Origin: Candidatus Zymogenus sp.
Lineage (GTDB): Bacteria; Desulfobacterota; Zymogenia; Zymogenales; Zymogenaceae
Direction of reading: 5' to 3'
DNA length: 6,204 bases
Assembly (NCBI GenBank): GCA_030613285.1
Contig: JAUWME010000152.1
Location: 1 to 6,204 of the forward strand
This document shows positions 1-5,621 of this stretch, one piece after another (the first letter of the stretch is position 1; every line of letters starts with the position of its first letter). A model generated the notes under the pieces. The model did not search any database, was not told the DNA's origin, and saw only the letters and a program-made list of their open reading frames with translations. Position numbers and translations under genes: made by a program.

Positions 1-3
1 CAT

Positions 4-76
4 CACAAACAAAACAATTAACGCAGCCTGTCACTATGCTGCACTTTGCGTCTGCTGGTTATTGTAGTCGTTAGCT
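4..76 (+). other. attC-like imperfect hairpin (possible integron recombination site)
   Basis: Bases 15-27 (CAATTAACGCAGC) pair with 54-64 (GCTGGTTATTG) to give 11 base pairs, leaving T19 and G23 as two unpaired bases on one arm. Outside this stem are unpaired spacers of 4 and 5 nt, then AAC at 8-10 facing GTT at 70-72. That order (AAC/GTT box, spacer, inner stem with bulged bases, variable loop) is the known layout of integron attC sites. Against it: the right box GTTAGCT misses GTTRRRY at one position, the left box CACAAAC does not fit RYYYAAC, and no integrase or second attC is visible. An ORF with a ribosome binding site starts 17 nt further on, as is usual for a gene cassette. It could also be an ordinary RNA hairpin. 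Confidence 0.33.
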
Positions 77-92
77 GGCAAAAGGAGAAAAA

Positions 93-140
93 ATGATATG
101 GTTTGAAATAATGTTGCGACTATTACGTCTATATAGTTAG
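93..140 (+). CDS. 15-residue micro-ORF with strong ribosome binding site
   Basis: The ORF starts ATG and encodes MIWFEIMLRLLRLYS before TAG. It is preceded by AAAGGAG with GGAG at 84-87, five bases before the ATG, the best-placed Shine-Dalgarno sequence in this part of the window. The peptide is hydrophobic with spaced arginines and would form a short amphipathic helix. It lies 93 nt upstream of the V4R-like gene, so it could be a leader peptide, a small membrane peptide, or the surviving start of a broken gene. There are no runs of one amino acid and no obvious attenuator stem, so a classical attenuation leader is not supported. Translation is plausible from the ribosome binding site alone; function is unknown. 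Confidence 0.3.
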   Translation: MIWFEIMLRLLRLYS

Positions 141-233
141 AGACTATCTAAATTCAAAGCAAATTATGAGCTGTATAAGAAACTTGCTTTCATATTGAAG
201 ATTTAATATGTGCACAAATACGGGAGGTAAAAA

Positions 234-1070
234 ATGACTAATGAAAAAAGATGGATTCGGTGGGATACCGATCAAGGAACTATCGAATCAAACTTCGGGA
301 GAATGCTCCTTTATGCCGATGGCTTCATCAGAAATTTTTTTGATGAATTCAAAAAAACCGGGGGCGAATCTCTGGAGAAGATGATCCTAAAGGACATGGC
401 GCTATCTATGGAGATTGACGTAGGTGATGGAAAGGATCTGAGTTGGGAATCATTTGAGGAATTATTGGAAAATCACATTACGCCCTTTGACGAGGTGGAG
501 AACAAGCCCCCTCAATTCATCTGGGACGGAAAAGGCAGGAGGGTCGAATTTCAGGATAGATTTTTTATGAAGCTCTGGCCCTTAAAAACCATTGGGGCCT
601 TTAAGATTTCTGCTGAAAACGCCCTTACCGAAAAGGGGGCAAACGCCATAATCGGTCAGGCCTCAAGGAAGGCGGGGAGGGAAATGGTAGACATTGTCGG
701 AAGCGCTTTCGATTGGGAAACAACAGAGAAGGTCTTTTCGACCATCGGCGATATAATGACCACTCTATACTTAATGCTTGGCTGGGGCAAGGTAAAAATA
801 CTTGCGGACATTGACGAAAAAATGTTGGTATTTACGCTAAAAAATATCTATGAAGCCGAGGCTGGGAAAAAGGGAGCCCCCCTTACAATCTTGAGAAATC
901 AGTTTGAGGGGGTGAGCGAGGGCATAGCCAAAAAGGAGGGTAATTCCGTCAGGAGCAAGGAGGTAGATTCACCCTTGGGAGATGACACCCGCGTTGTGGT
1001 TTTAAAGCTTTTAAAGCCCAATGAGGACTTAGATTGGGAAACAGTGCCCTGGCAGAAGCTTCTGAAATAG
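234..1070 (+). CDS. V4R-like (hydrocarbon-binding fold) domain protein, cysteine-free
   Basis: This is a 278-residue soluble protein with no signal peptide or membrane segment. The start is well set by GGGAGG at 222-227, six bases before the ATG. Residues 1-110 are an acidic, aromatic-rich region I do not recognise. Residues about 120-258 follow the V4R outline: G-rich helix (GQASRKAGRE, 141-150), GWG at 183-185, NIYEA at 204-208, FEGVSEGI at 224-231, then E-V-D-S-P-L-G-D-D before a final beta strand. V4R domains bind small hydrophobic ligands or act in tetrapyrrole and aromatic metabolism, often using cysteines near this last strand. Here those positions are not cysteine, and the whole protein has none, so any metal or thiol role is unlikely. 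It ends in a tail, LDWETVPWQKLLK, repeated in the small ORF after the next gene. The next gene follows after 86 nt on the same strand and may be co-transcribed. The fold assignment is by pattern only; an uncharacterised family is the alternative. Confidence 0.72.
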   Translation: MTNEKRWIRWDTDQGTIESNFGRMLLYADGFIRNFFDEFKKTGGESLEKMILKDMALSMEIDVGDGKDLSWESFEELLENHITPFDEVENKPPQFIWDGKGRRVEFQDRFFMKLWPLKTIGAFKISAENALTEKGANAIIGQASRKAGREMVDIVGSAFDWETTEKVFSTIGDIMTTLYLMLGWGKVKILADIDEKMLVFTLKNIYEAEAGKKGAPLTILRNQFEGVSEGIAKKEGNSVRSKEVDSPLGDDTRVVVLKLLKPNEDLDWETVPWQKLLK

Positions 1071-1156
1071 TCTTGTTCTTAAAAAGAAGATGAGTTTGTT
1101 AGATAGTTTGAGATGTTGACTAAAACATTGAGACTAAAAAAGGGGATTTTTACGTT

Positions 1157-1903
1157 ATGATTAGTTCCGAAGACACAAAAAATGTCTCAAGAAAAAGTGA
1201 GGATAACTACTATCTAAAAAAGAAGAAGAGGATTCTGAGACAATTCAATTTGATGTTACAAAAAATGAGGCCTTACCTTGTATCCCAATTCGGCGAAGAA
1301 GATACAGCAGACCTAATACCCGAATTATTGTTGGAGCTTGAAGAGATCATTCCAAGACTGCCCGATATTGGCGGCAAAAAGAGCCCCTTTATCAGACAGA
1401 TGGTGCTTTCTGGGTATGCCCTGTCGTTTTATCATGTTATGAATCGACGAGAAATGCCGTTAGAAAAAATAGGTTTGACTCTGTACAGGACCTTTGAATT
1501 CTATTTCAATACCATCCCTACACCACTTCGGCGGTTAATGGGAATGTGGACTTTTTCATCTTTCAATCAAAGAAAATATCAAAAGGGTGCCGAAAAGAGT
1601 AACCATAAGATATTCCCTAACGACCATCTATATGATTATGTCAAGGGAGATGGGGAAAATTTTGACTTCGGTTTGGATATTAGGGAATGCGGGATTTCAA
1701 AATTCTTTCAGTCTTTAGGGCTTGAGGAGTTTACACCGTACCTCTGTATTACCGATTATTGTATGTTCAAAGGTCTTTTCGTCGGTTTTTCTCGCACATC
1801 AAGCCTGGCGTCCGGGGGCACAAAATGTGATTTTCGATTTAGGAAAGGTGGAGAGACCGCCGATGGCTGGCCGCCGGAGGCCCTCCCTGAATGGAAAAAA
1901 TAG
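1157..1903 (+). CDS. L-2-amino-thiazoline-4-carboxylic acid (ATC) hydrolase-family protein
   Basis: This is a 248-residue cytoplasmic protein. The C-terminal half carries the family signature: a conserved cysteine in DIRECGISKFF (174-184), a short helix GLEEF, then YLCITDYCMFKG (195-206), SLASGG (216-221) and CDFRF (224-228), closing with GWPPEALPEW. In the named family, ATC hydrolase opens the thiazoline ring of ATC during microbial conversion to L-cysteine, but most members are untested and may act on other substrates. The conserved cysteines (178, 197, 224) and Asp200 are present, so the protein looks intact. The N-terminal 30 residues are basic and low in complexity. The start is supported by AGGGGA at 1141-1146, ten bases before the ATG; the ORF has no earlier competitor. 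It lies downstream of the V4R-like gene on the same strand, and a small ORF overlaps its last codons. The family call is fairly secure, the substrate is not. Confidence 0.8.
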   Translation: MISSEDTKNVSRKSEDNYYLKKKKRILRQFNLMLQKMRPYLVSQFGEEDTADLIPELLLELEEIIPRLPDIGGKKSPFIRQMVLSGYALSFYHVMNRREMPLEKIGLTLYRTFEFYFNTIPTPLRRLMGMWTFSSFNQRKYQKGAEKSNHKIFPNDHLYDYVKGDGENFDFGLDIRECGISKFFQSLGLEEFTPYLCITDYCMFKGLFVGFSRTSSLASGGTKCDFRFRKGGETADGWPPEALPEWKK

Positions 1904-2016
1904 TCAGTTTTACATTGTTGGCGACTGAGGACAAGATTAGGAAAGTGGGGAAGTTAATCGAGTTGACAGTGGAATTAGATTGGAAGGCAGTGCCTTGGCT
2001 GGAATTAATTATGTAG
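1891..2016 (+). CDS. 41-residue small ORF or remnant sharing the tail of the V4R-like protein
   Basis: The ATG at 1891 lies inside the last codons of the ATC-hydrolase-like gene in another frame, overlapping its stop. GGAGG at 1876-1880 sits ten bases upstream, so translational coupling is possible. The product begins MEKIVSFTLLATEDKIRKVG and ends ELDWKAVPWLELIM. The end matches the V4R-like protein's DLDWETVPWQKLLK in 7 of 14 positions. The DNA also matches well (TTAGATTGG, CAGTGCC and TGGC blocks), and both copies lie exactly 42 nt before their stop codons. This means either a real small protein with a conserved tail, or the 3' end of a second V4R-like gene whose body was lost. The neighbouring ATC-hydrolase ends naturally, so this is unlikely to be its frameshifted extension. 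The tail match is seen directly; coding status is uncertain. Confidence 0.45.
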   Translation: MEKIVSFTLLATEDKIRKVGKLIELTVELDWKAVPWLELIM

Positions 2017-2088
2017 TATAGTTGTGGTGCGGCAAAAACGAAATCGAAACAATCTGAACATCTAATATGAAAAAAGTGGGGGGGAGGC

Positions 2089-2412
2089 GATACAGCAATT
2101 TTTGGTTTGTCCAACGTTAATTATAAAAGCAGTTTATTGGCAGGTTAGCCTTAATTGCGGGAATAGATTGTTGATACAGCAATTTTTGGTTTGTCCAACG
2201 TTAATTATAAAAGCAGTTTATTGGCAGGTTAACCTTAATTACGGGAACAGATTATTGGCACGGCAATTGTTACATTAGCCACCTTCAATTGCTGGAACAG
2301 TTTATTTGCGGGGCAGCCTTAATTGCAGTAGCAGGTTGTTGAAGCAGGTTGTCGACACCTTATTATCACATTGACCAACCTCAATTGCGGGAGCAGTTTA
2401 CGGGAGAGGTTA
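2089..2412. repeat. 84-bp tandem repeat array, 3 to 4 copies
   Basis: Copies are at 2089-2172 and 2173-2256 (identical over the first 59 bases, four transitions in the remaining 25), a diverged third at 2257-2340, and a partial fourth from 2341 that carries about 12 extra bases and ends at the stop codon of the peptidase gene. Each unit contains two versions of a shorter element close to CCTTAATTGCGGGAACAG plus TTTATTG. These start at 2115, 2149, 2199, 2233, 2282, 2317 and 2379, giving alternating steps of about 34 and 50 bases. A 7-bp inverted repeat GCAATTG/CAATTGC (2263-2269 and 2286-2292) arises from them. The array fills the gap between convergent genes. The preceding stretch 2017-2088 holds only a run of seven G (2078-2084). 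No function is evident; termination or protein binding are possibilities. Confidence 0.85.
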
Positions 2413-3315
2413 GTTGAGGATGTAGTTGATTGGGTTTACCGGCACGCCATTTATTCTGACCTCGTAATGAAGGTGTGGACCGGTGGAACGTCCGGTGTTT
2501 CCTACGGTGCCTATCCTCCCACCCCTCTTTACTCGAACCCCCTCTTTGACTTCGATACTGTTGAGATGCCCGTAGCAGGTGGTGATACCGTAGCCGTGAT
2601 CTACAATAATAAACTTGCCATATCCGCCCTTTATGCCGGTAAAGATAACCGTTCCGTCAGCCGAGGTGTTAATCACAGTTCCTACCCTGTTTGCAATATC
2701 TATCCCCTCGTGCATTCTCCACCCCCTGAAACCAAAACCCGACGTAAGAAATCCCCTTGTTGGCCAGATGGATGGTGTGGATGCCAGAAGATTTTCCTGT
2801 CTTTCCAGAAAGCTCAGAAGCTGATGAAGGCTCTCCTCTTCACGATTTGCCATTTCTGTGAGATTTTCTATCTCCCTATTCAGTTGATCAAAGAGGGTGT
2901 TTGTATGATCATCTCGTGATGATTCTTCCTTATATCCGGGGAGAGGACCGCCAATTCCAAAAAGATCTTTCTCGCCCGTTAGCCCACCTTCTTTGAATTT
3001 ACTGATATCGGTGATATCTCTAAGTTTCTCATCGAATCCCTCGATCTTTTCCATCCTTGTTGACAGGGTTTTGAAGGTAGCTTCAAATCTGTCCAGTTCA
3101 ATCTTTAGATGCCTGTTCTGCTCGGAAAGGTCGCTGATTTCAATATACTCTGACAGTACATCAAAATAGTGAAAGAACATAAACCCCGACAATAGGAAGG
3201 CAGAGGTTGTAAGCACAATGATGAGATAAAGGAGGTGGTTTGACAATTTTATTTTGAAAAGGGTTGGAGCTTTTTCTGGGACGATTATGATTGTAAAGTG
3301 TTTTTTATCTATCAT
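2410..3315 (-). CDS. membrane-anchored M23 (LytM-type) metallopeptidase, downstream paralogue
   Basis: This 301-residue protein probably cleaves peptide cross-links of peptidoglycan from the periplasmic face of the inner membrane. A short cytoplasmic N-terminus is followed by one membrane helix (about 28-50), a charged helical stretch likely to form a coiled coil (about 55-105), a linker with FGIGGP (119-124), and a second helical segment (135-175). The M23 domain runs from about 180 to 298. The zinc and catalytic residues are complete: H202 and D206 in MHEGIDIA, H250 in YGHL, and H281/H283 in HLHYE. Activity is therefore expected, unlike the degenerate LytM factors such as EnvC or NlpD. It is the second of two tandem paralogues; by eye about 80 of 120 residues in the catalytic domain match its neighbour, and it lacks that neighbour's short loop insertion after GFGFR. 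The Shine-Dalgarno sequence before the ATG is weak (AGGG very close to the start). Its stop codon lies at the end of the 84-bp repeat array. Confidence 0.93.
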   Translation of the reverse strand: MIDKKHFTIIIVPEKAPTLFKIKLSNHLLYLIIVLTTSAFLLSGFMFFHYFDVLSEYIEISDLSEQNRHLKIELDRFEATFKTLSTRMEKIEGFDEKLRDITDISKFKEGGLTGEKDLFGIGGPLPGYKEESSRDDHTNTLFDQLNREIENLTEMANREEESLHQLLSFLERQENLLASTPSIWPTRGFLTSGFGFRGWRMHEGIDIANRVGTVINTSADGTVIFTGIKGGYGKFIIVDHGYGITTCYGHLNSIEVKEGVRVKRGGRIGTVGNTGRSTGPHLHYEVRINGVPVNPINYILN

Positions 3316-3424
3316 AGCCCTAAACAGCTTCTTAAGTAGTTTTATATCTTATTATAGCTCTTTTATGGTTCTTTATTGTCATATTTAGGCAAATTCATAC
3401 AAACACAACAAAACTTTCCCATTA

Positions 3425-3440
3425 TGTGACATATATCACA
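3425..3440. promoter_or_regulatory. CRP-type palindrome TGTGA-N6-TCACA
   Basis: The site is a perfect match to both half-sites of the consensus bound by CRP/FNR-family regulators (TGTGA, six bases, TCACA). It lies in the 197-nt gap between the two peptidase genes and covers the putative -10 element of the downstream one, a position that would favour repression from that promoter. If the downstream TATAAT at 3351-3356 is used instead, the palindrome would lie about 88 bases upstream of the start of transcription, nearer to an activating position. The corresponding sequence at the paralogue's promoter shares GTGATATAT but not the second half-site. It may therefore be an accidental extension of a -10 element; regulation is inferred. 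Confidence 0.42.
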
Positions 3441-3459
3441 CAATTGATTGGACAGTCAA
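3430..3459 (-). promoter_or_regulatory. putative sigma-70 promoter of the downstream M23 gene
   Basis: On the minus strand, TTGACT (3459-3454) is followed after 18 bases by TATATG (3435-3430), preceded by TGA as in extended -10 promoters. It would give a leader of roughly 105 nt. The arrangement matches the promoter of the upstream paralogue, which supports it. A second possible -10, TATAAT at 3351-3356, is closer to the gene but lacks a good -35 at normal spacing (ATGACA sits 20 bases away). Confidence 0.45.
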
Positions 3460-3506
3460 ATAAATTAGTAAAATTTAATTGTCAGATTTATCAATCAGTC
3501 CATTTA

Positions 3507-3532
3507 TACTTTTCATTTCAGGATGAAAAGTA
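3507..3532. repeat. 10-bp perfect inverted repeat across the stop codon of the upstream M23 gene
   Basis: TACTTTTCAT (3507-3516) pairs with ATGAAAAGTA (3523-3532) around a 6-base loop, and the TGA stop of the upstream peptidase is inside the stem. It lies where a terminator would be, but it is AT-rich and is followed on the minus strand by TATAAATGG rather than a run of T, so it is at best a weak terminator or a 3'-end stabilising hairpin. It could separate the two peptidase transcripts. Confidence 0.4.
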
Positions 3533-4421
3533 CTGGATTTAATGGGACGTTATTGATGCGGACTTCGTAATGAAGGTGGGAACCCACAGAACGTCCCGTA
3601 TTTCCCATAAGGGCAATTTTATCCCCACGCTTTACCCTGTCTCCCTCATCAACAAGAATACTGCTAAGATGGCCAAAGCCTGTTGAAATGCCGTAGCCGT
3701 TGTCTACAATAATATATTTACCGTAACCACCCCTTATCCCCGTAAAGAGGACGACACCCGCTGCCGGTGAGAAGATCGGAGTACCAGTTTTATTGATTAT
3801 GTCGAGGCCATTATGCATTCTGAGCTTTCCAGTTATGGGATCTTTCCTGAAGCCAAAACCCCTAACGTTGTAAATTCCCCGAGTGGGCATAATTGATGGA
3901 GTGCAGGCGAGGCGGTTTTGTTGTCCTTCAAGAAAACTGTATAGTTCTTGAAGGCTTTTACCTTGAATCTCTGACTCTTTTTTTAGCCTCAAAATGTCTT
4001 CGTTGGTTTTTTCAACGAGAGAAACATCGTCCCCCTTTGACTTCGATTCATCTTCGTCGACAAAGGGACCGCCAATTCCGAACATCTCGTATCCACTATC
4101 GTATTTCTCTATCTCTACAATATCTCGGAGTTTTTTATTCATGGCGTTCAGTTCACCAAACCGTACCAATAAAGTGTTGAACGTCTCTTCAAACTCCTCA
4201 ATTTGTTTCTTCTGAATCCTCGTTTCCTCCTCAAAATACGCAAGCCTTTGAGTCTCAACGTGCATTTTCGCGTAGCTTACAATAAGAACAATAGATAGGA
4301 TGAAAAGGGTTATGACAAGAAAAATGAAGGTGTTAAGAAACGAGGATGAAACCTTGATTTTGCTTAAGTTCCTGGCCTTATCTGTCACGATCATAATGGT
4401 GTAATAATTTTGTTGAGACAT
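3513..4421 (-). CDS. membrane-anchored M23 (LytM-type) metallopeptidase, upstream paralogue
   Basis: This 302-residue protein has the same layout as its neighbour. A short basic N-terminus precedes a membrane helix (about 29-50), then a strongly charged Glu/Lys/Arg-rich coiled-coil segment (about 55-105), FGIGGP (114-119), a further helix (135-175) and the M23 domain (about 174-300). Active-site residues are complete: H203 and D207 in MHNGLDII, H251 in FGHL, and H282/H284 in HLHYE. A short loop, KDPITGK (193-199), is present here and absent from the other copy; in LytM enzymes loops around the groove affect substrate access, so the two may differ in cross-link preference (inference). The ATG is set by the ORF, but no clear Shine-Dalgarno sequence precedes it. 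Its own promoter lies about 77 nt upstream of the start codon. The pair looks like an old tandem duplication, since the catalytic domains are far closer than the stalks. Confidence 0.93.
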   Translation of the reverse strand: MSQQNYYTIMIVTDKARNLSKIKVSSSFLNTFIFLVITLFILSIVLIVSYAKMHVETQRLAYFEEETRIQKKQIEEFEETFNTLLVRFGELNAMNKKLRDIVEIEKYDSGYEMFGIGGPFVDEDESKSKGDDVSLVEKTNEDILRLKKESEIQGKSLQELYSFLEGQQNRLACTPSIMPTRGIYNVRGFGFRKDPITGKLRMHNGLDIINKTGTPIFSPAAGVVLFTGIRGGYGKYIIVDNGYGISTGFGHLSSILVDEGDRVKRGDKIALMGNTGRSVGSHLHYEVRINNVPLNPVLFILK

Positions 4422-4497
4422 GGCATGACATCAAATAGAGTGGTAAAAAAATGTTGCAGAAATTACGATTCTCAAAACCCCAAAGCCAAGTGGTTGA

Positions 4498-4526
4498 AAT
4501 ATATCACGAAATTCTATTCAAGTCAA
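4498..4526 (-). promoter_or_regulatory. sigma-70 promoter of the upstream M23 gene
   Basis: On the minus strand TTGACT (4526-4521), 17 bases and TATATT (4503-4498) are in ideal spacing, with TGA directly before the -10 (extended -10). Transcription would start near 4491, leaving a leader of about 70 nt before the ATG at 4421. The rest of the gap between this gene and the lipoprotein (4422-4656) shows only the weak hairpin at 4577-4594. Confidence 0.6.
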
Positions 4527-4656
4527 TAGGATTAGAGTATTTATCGCCTTAATCGGATGAAAAAGTAAGGGAAGACCCAAAATGGGCCTTTTGGATTGTA
4601 AGAAACAAAGTTTTTTAGTGCAAACCTGATATTATAGACCCGTAGAGGGGACTTGA

Positions 4657-5472
4657 CTATTTACAGTAGTCGATGGTCTTTGTAACTGAGTGAATCTTCA
4701 CCTTTGCGCCCTCAAGGATGACAAACTCGCTTAGACCAACCTCGCTTTTTTTGTTGCCCCAGTCGTATGTATAGCCAAGCCTTGTCCACGGATACCCATC
4801 TTTCCCATAAGATTTACTTTTTAGCACGCTAAACCAAAGAATGTACTCGTTTGATATAGCGATGATTTTTTTGGGCTTCGGAAAGTCGAGCTCTGCCTCA
4901 CGATCGGTGATCTCAGGATCAGGGCTTGGCCGAAAGAGGTCTTCGGGTGATACCCAAATTTCCACAAACCTGTCCTTCCCGTTGTTTGGAGGAAGCCCCA
5001 TAAGTTGTTCCAACCTCAATGACATCGCCGTTGGAGTACCTTTGGAGAGCCGATTATCCTTGGAGAAATTCCTCAGCTCCGGGACGGTTGTCACCCAGAC
5101 CTTTCTTGACATAACCATCGTCTTTCCCACATTTTTGTCGTAGCCATCCCAGGATGTCCAAGTGACAACTAAAAGCTCTTTTTTGTTTTCATCTCTCCAG
5201 ACGAGGTCTTCGTTTGTCTCCACGATGGGGACAAGGTCCCTTGATATCTCGTTAGGCTCTGCGGTTTTAGCATCGGCCACAGCAATGAGGTAGGCACCTT
5301 TGAGGTCATCGGCGCTGACTTTGGTTGGCAGGGTTGCGCATCCGTTGAAGAGAAGGACGCTTGAGGATATGAGAAAAATGGCAGTGATGAGAAGCGTGGC
5401 TGTGCGTATCCCGCTCCTTCTACTTCTATTTTTGATATTACTTTTACTTTTGATACCAAAATTACGTTTCAT
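4657..5472 (-). CDS. conserved lipoprotein of uncharacterised family
   Basis: The ATG at 5472 is preferred over an in-frame TTG two codons earlier because GGAG (5483-5480) sits seven bases before the ATG; this gives 271 residues. A long basic N-region (to about residue 24) leads into a hydrophobic segment (about 25-43) and LFNGC, with Cys45 as the likely lipidated residue, followed by ATLP, which would not act as an inner-membrane retention signal of the Asp+2 type. The mature part has motifs I associate with a widespread protein of unknown function: VWVTTVPEL (about 125-133), LRLEQLMGLPP (about 152-162), FVEIWVSPEDLFRPSPDPEI (about 169-188), and near the end YPWTRLGYTYDWGN and GLSEFV. No catalytic motif is recognisable. 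Most relatives I recall are not obviously lipoproteins, so lipid anchoring may be a local variation. It lies upstream of two envelope peptidases on the same strand but 235 nt away, with a separate promoter between, so one operon is not assured. Confidence 0.85.
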   Translation of the reverse strand: MKRNFGIKSKSNIKNRSRRSGIRTATLLITAIFLISSSVLLFNGCATLPTKVSADDLKGAYLIAVADAKTAEPNEISRDLVPIVETNEDLVWRDENKKELLVVTWTSWDGYDKNVGKTMVMSRKVWVTTVPELRNFSKDNRLSKGTPTAMSLRLEQLMGLPPNNGKDRFVEIWVSPEDLFRPSPDPEITDREAELDFPKPKKIIAISNEYILWFSVLKSKSYGKDGYPWTRLGYTYDWGNKKSEVGLSEFVILEGAKVKIHSVTKTIDYCK

Positions 5473-5479
5473 GTCCAAA

Positions 5480-5483
5480 CTCC
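5480..5483 (-). promoter_or_regulatory. ribosome binding site deciding the lipoprotein start
   Basis: GGAG on the minus strand lies seven bases before ATG 5472 and only one base before the alternative TTG at 5478, so the ATG is the start. Confidence 0.65.
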
Positions 5484-5592
5484 AATGTTTATAGTGGTGA
5501 TTTAGAAGGTTTCAGTAGTTTTAATAACGTTACTCCACAATTTCATTTTTTGCAAGGAGAGATTTAACCGTTTTTTTGTCCCCTCCTTTCAG

Positions 5593-5621
5593 TTGACAAT
5601 TAACCAAAAGTGGAGTATGAA
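5593..5621 (+). promoter_or_regulatory. sigma-70 promoter of the rightmost gene
   Basis: A perfect -35 TTGACA (5593-5598), a 17-base spacer and TATGAA (5616-5621, four of six bases) precede the membrane-protein gene by about 70 nt. The -35 lies in GTTGAC (5592-5597), repeated inverted as GTCAAC (5624-5629), so a regulator could bind across the promoter. The inverted copy contains TTGACT on the other strand but has no good -10 at proper spacing toward the lipoprotein gene. Confidence 0.55.

Noticed and set aside
1053..1064. 12-bp palindrome CAGAAGCTTCTG at the end of the V4R-like gene
   Set aside because: It lies within codons of the conserved tail, has no loop or T run, and is not repeated in the matching tail of the small ORF.
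1098..1104. GTTAGAT as the right box of a second attC after the V4R-like gene
   Set aside because: It fits GTTRRRY, but no matching left box or imperfect stem lies within the usual distance.
2066..2278. Open frame through repeat copies 1 and 2 (84 bp is 28 codons), giving a repeated 28-residue peptide
   Set aside because: There is no ATG or GTG start or ribosome binding site in frame, and it hits a stop early in copy 3. The multiple of three is probably chance, though the frame resumes similarity after the stop.
2089..2412. CRISPR array
   Set aside because: The repeats are contiguous 84-bp tandem units with no unique spacers, and no cas genes are present.
2371..2919. Plus-strand ORF of 182 codons starting in the repeat array
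   Set aside because: It lies antisense to the peptidase gene, whose catalytic motifs are unmistakable, and has no ribosome binding site or recognisable domain.
4493..4508. CRP-like site at the upstream peptidase promoter
   Set aside because: Only one half-site (TCACG) is close to consensus; the other (GTTGA) is not. The similarity is explained by the shared extended -10 element.
4577..4594. Terminator after the lipoprotein gene: CCAAAA/TTTTGG stem with 6-base loop
   Set aside because: The stem is short and AT-rich, a rival CCCA/TGGG stem overlaps it, and no T run follows directly on the minus strand.
5554..5588. AAGGAG/CTCCTT inverted repeat upstream of the divergent promoter
   Set aside because: It has only 6 bp with a 23-base loop; the purine-rich arm on the minus strand has no start codon at ribosome-binding distance.
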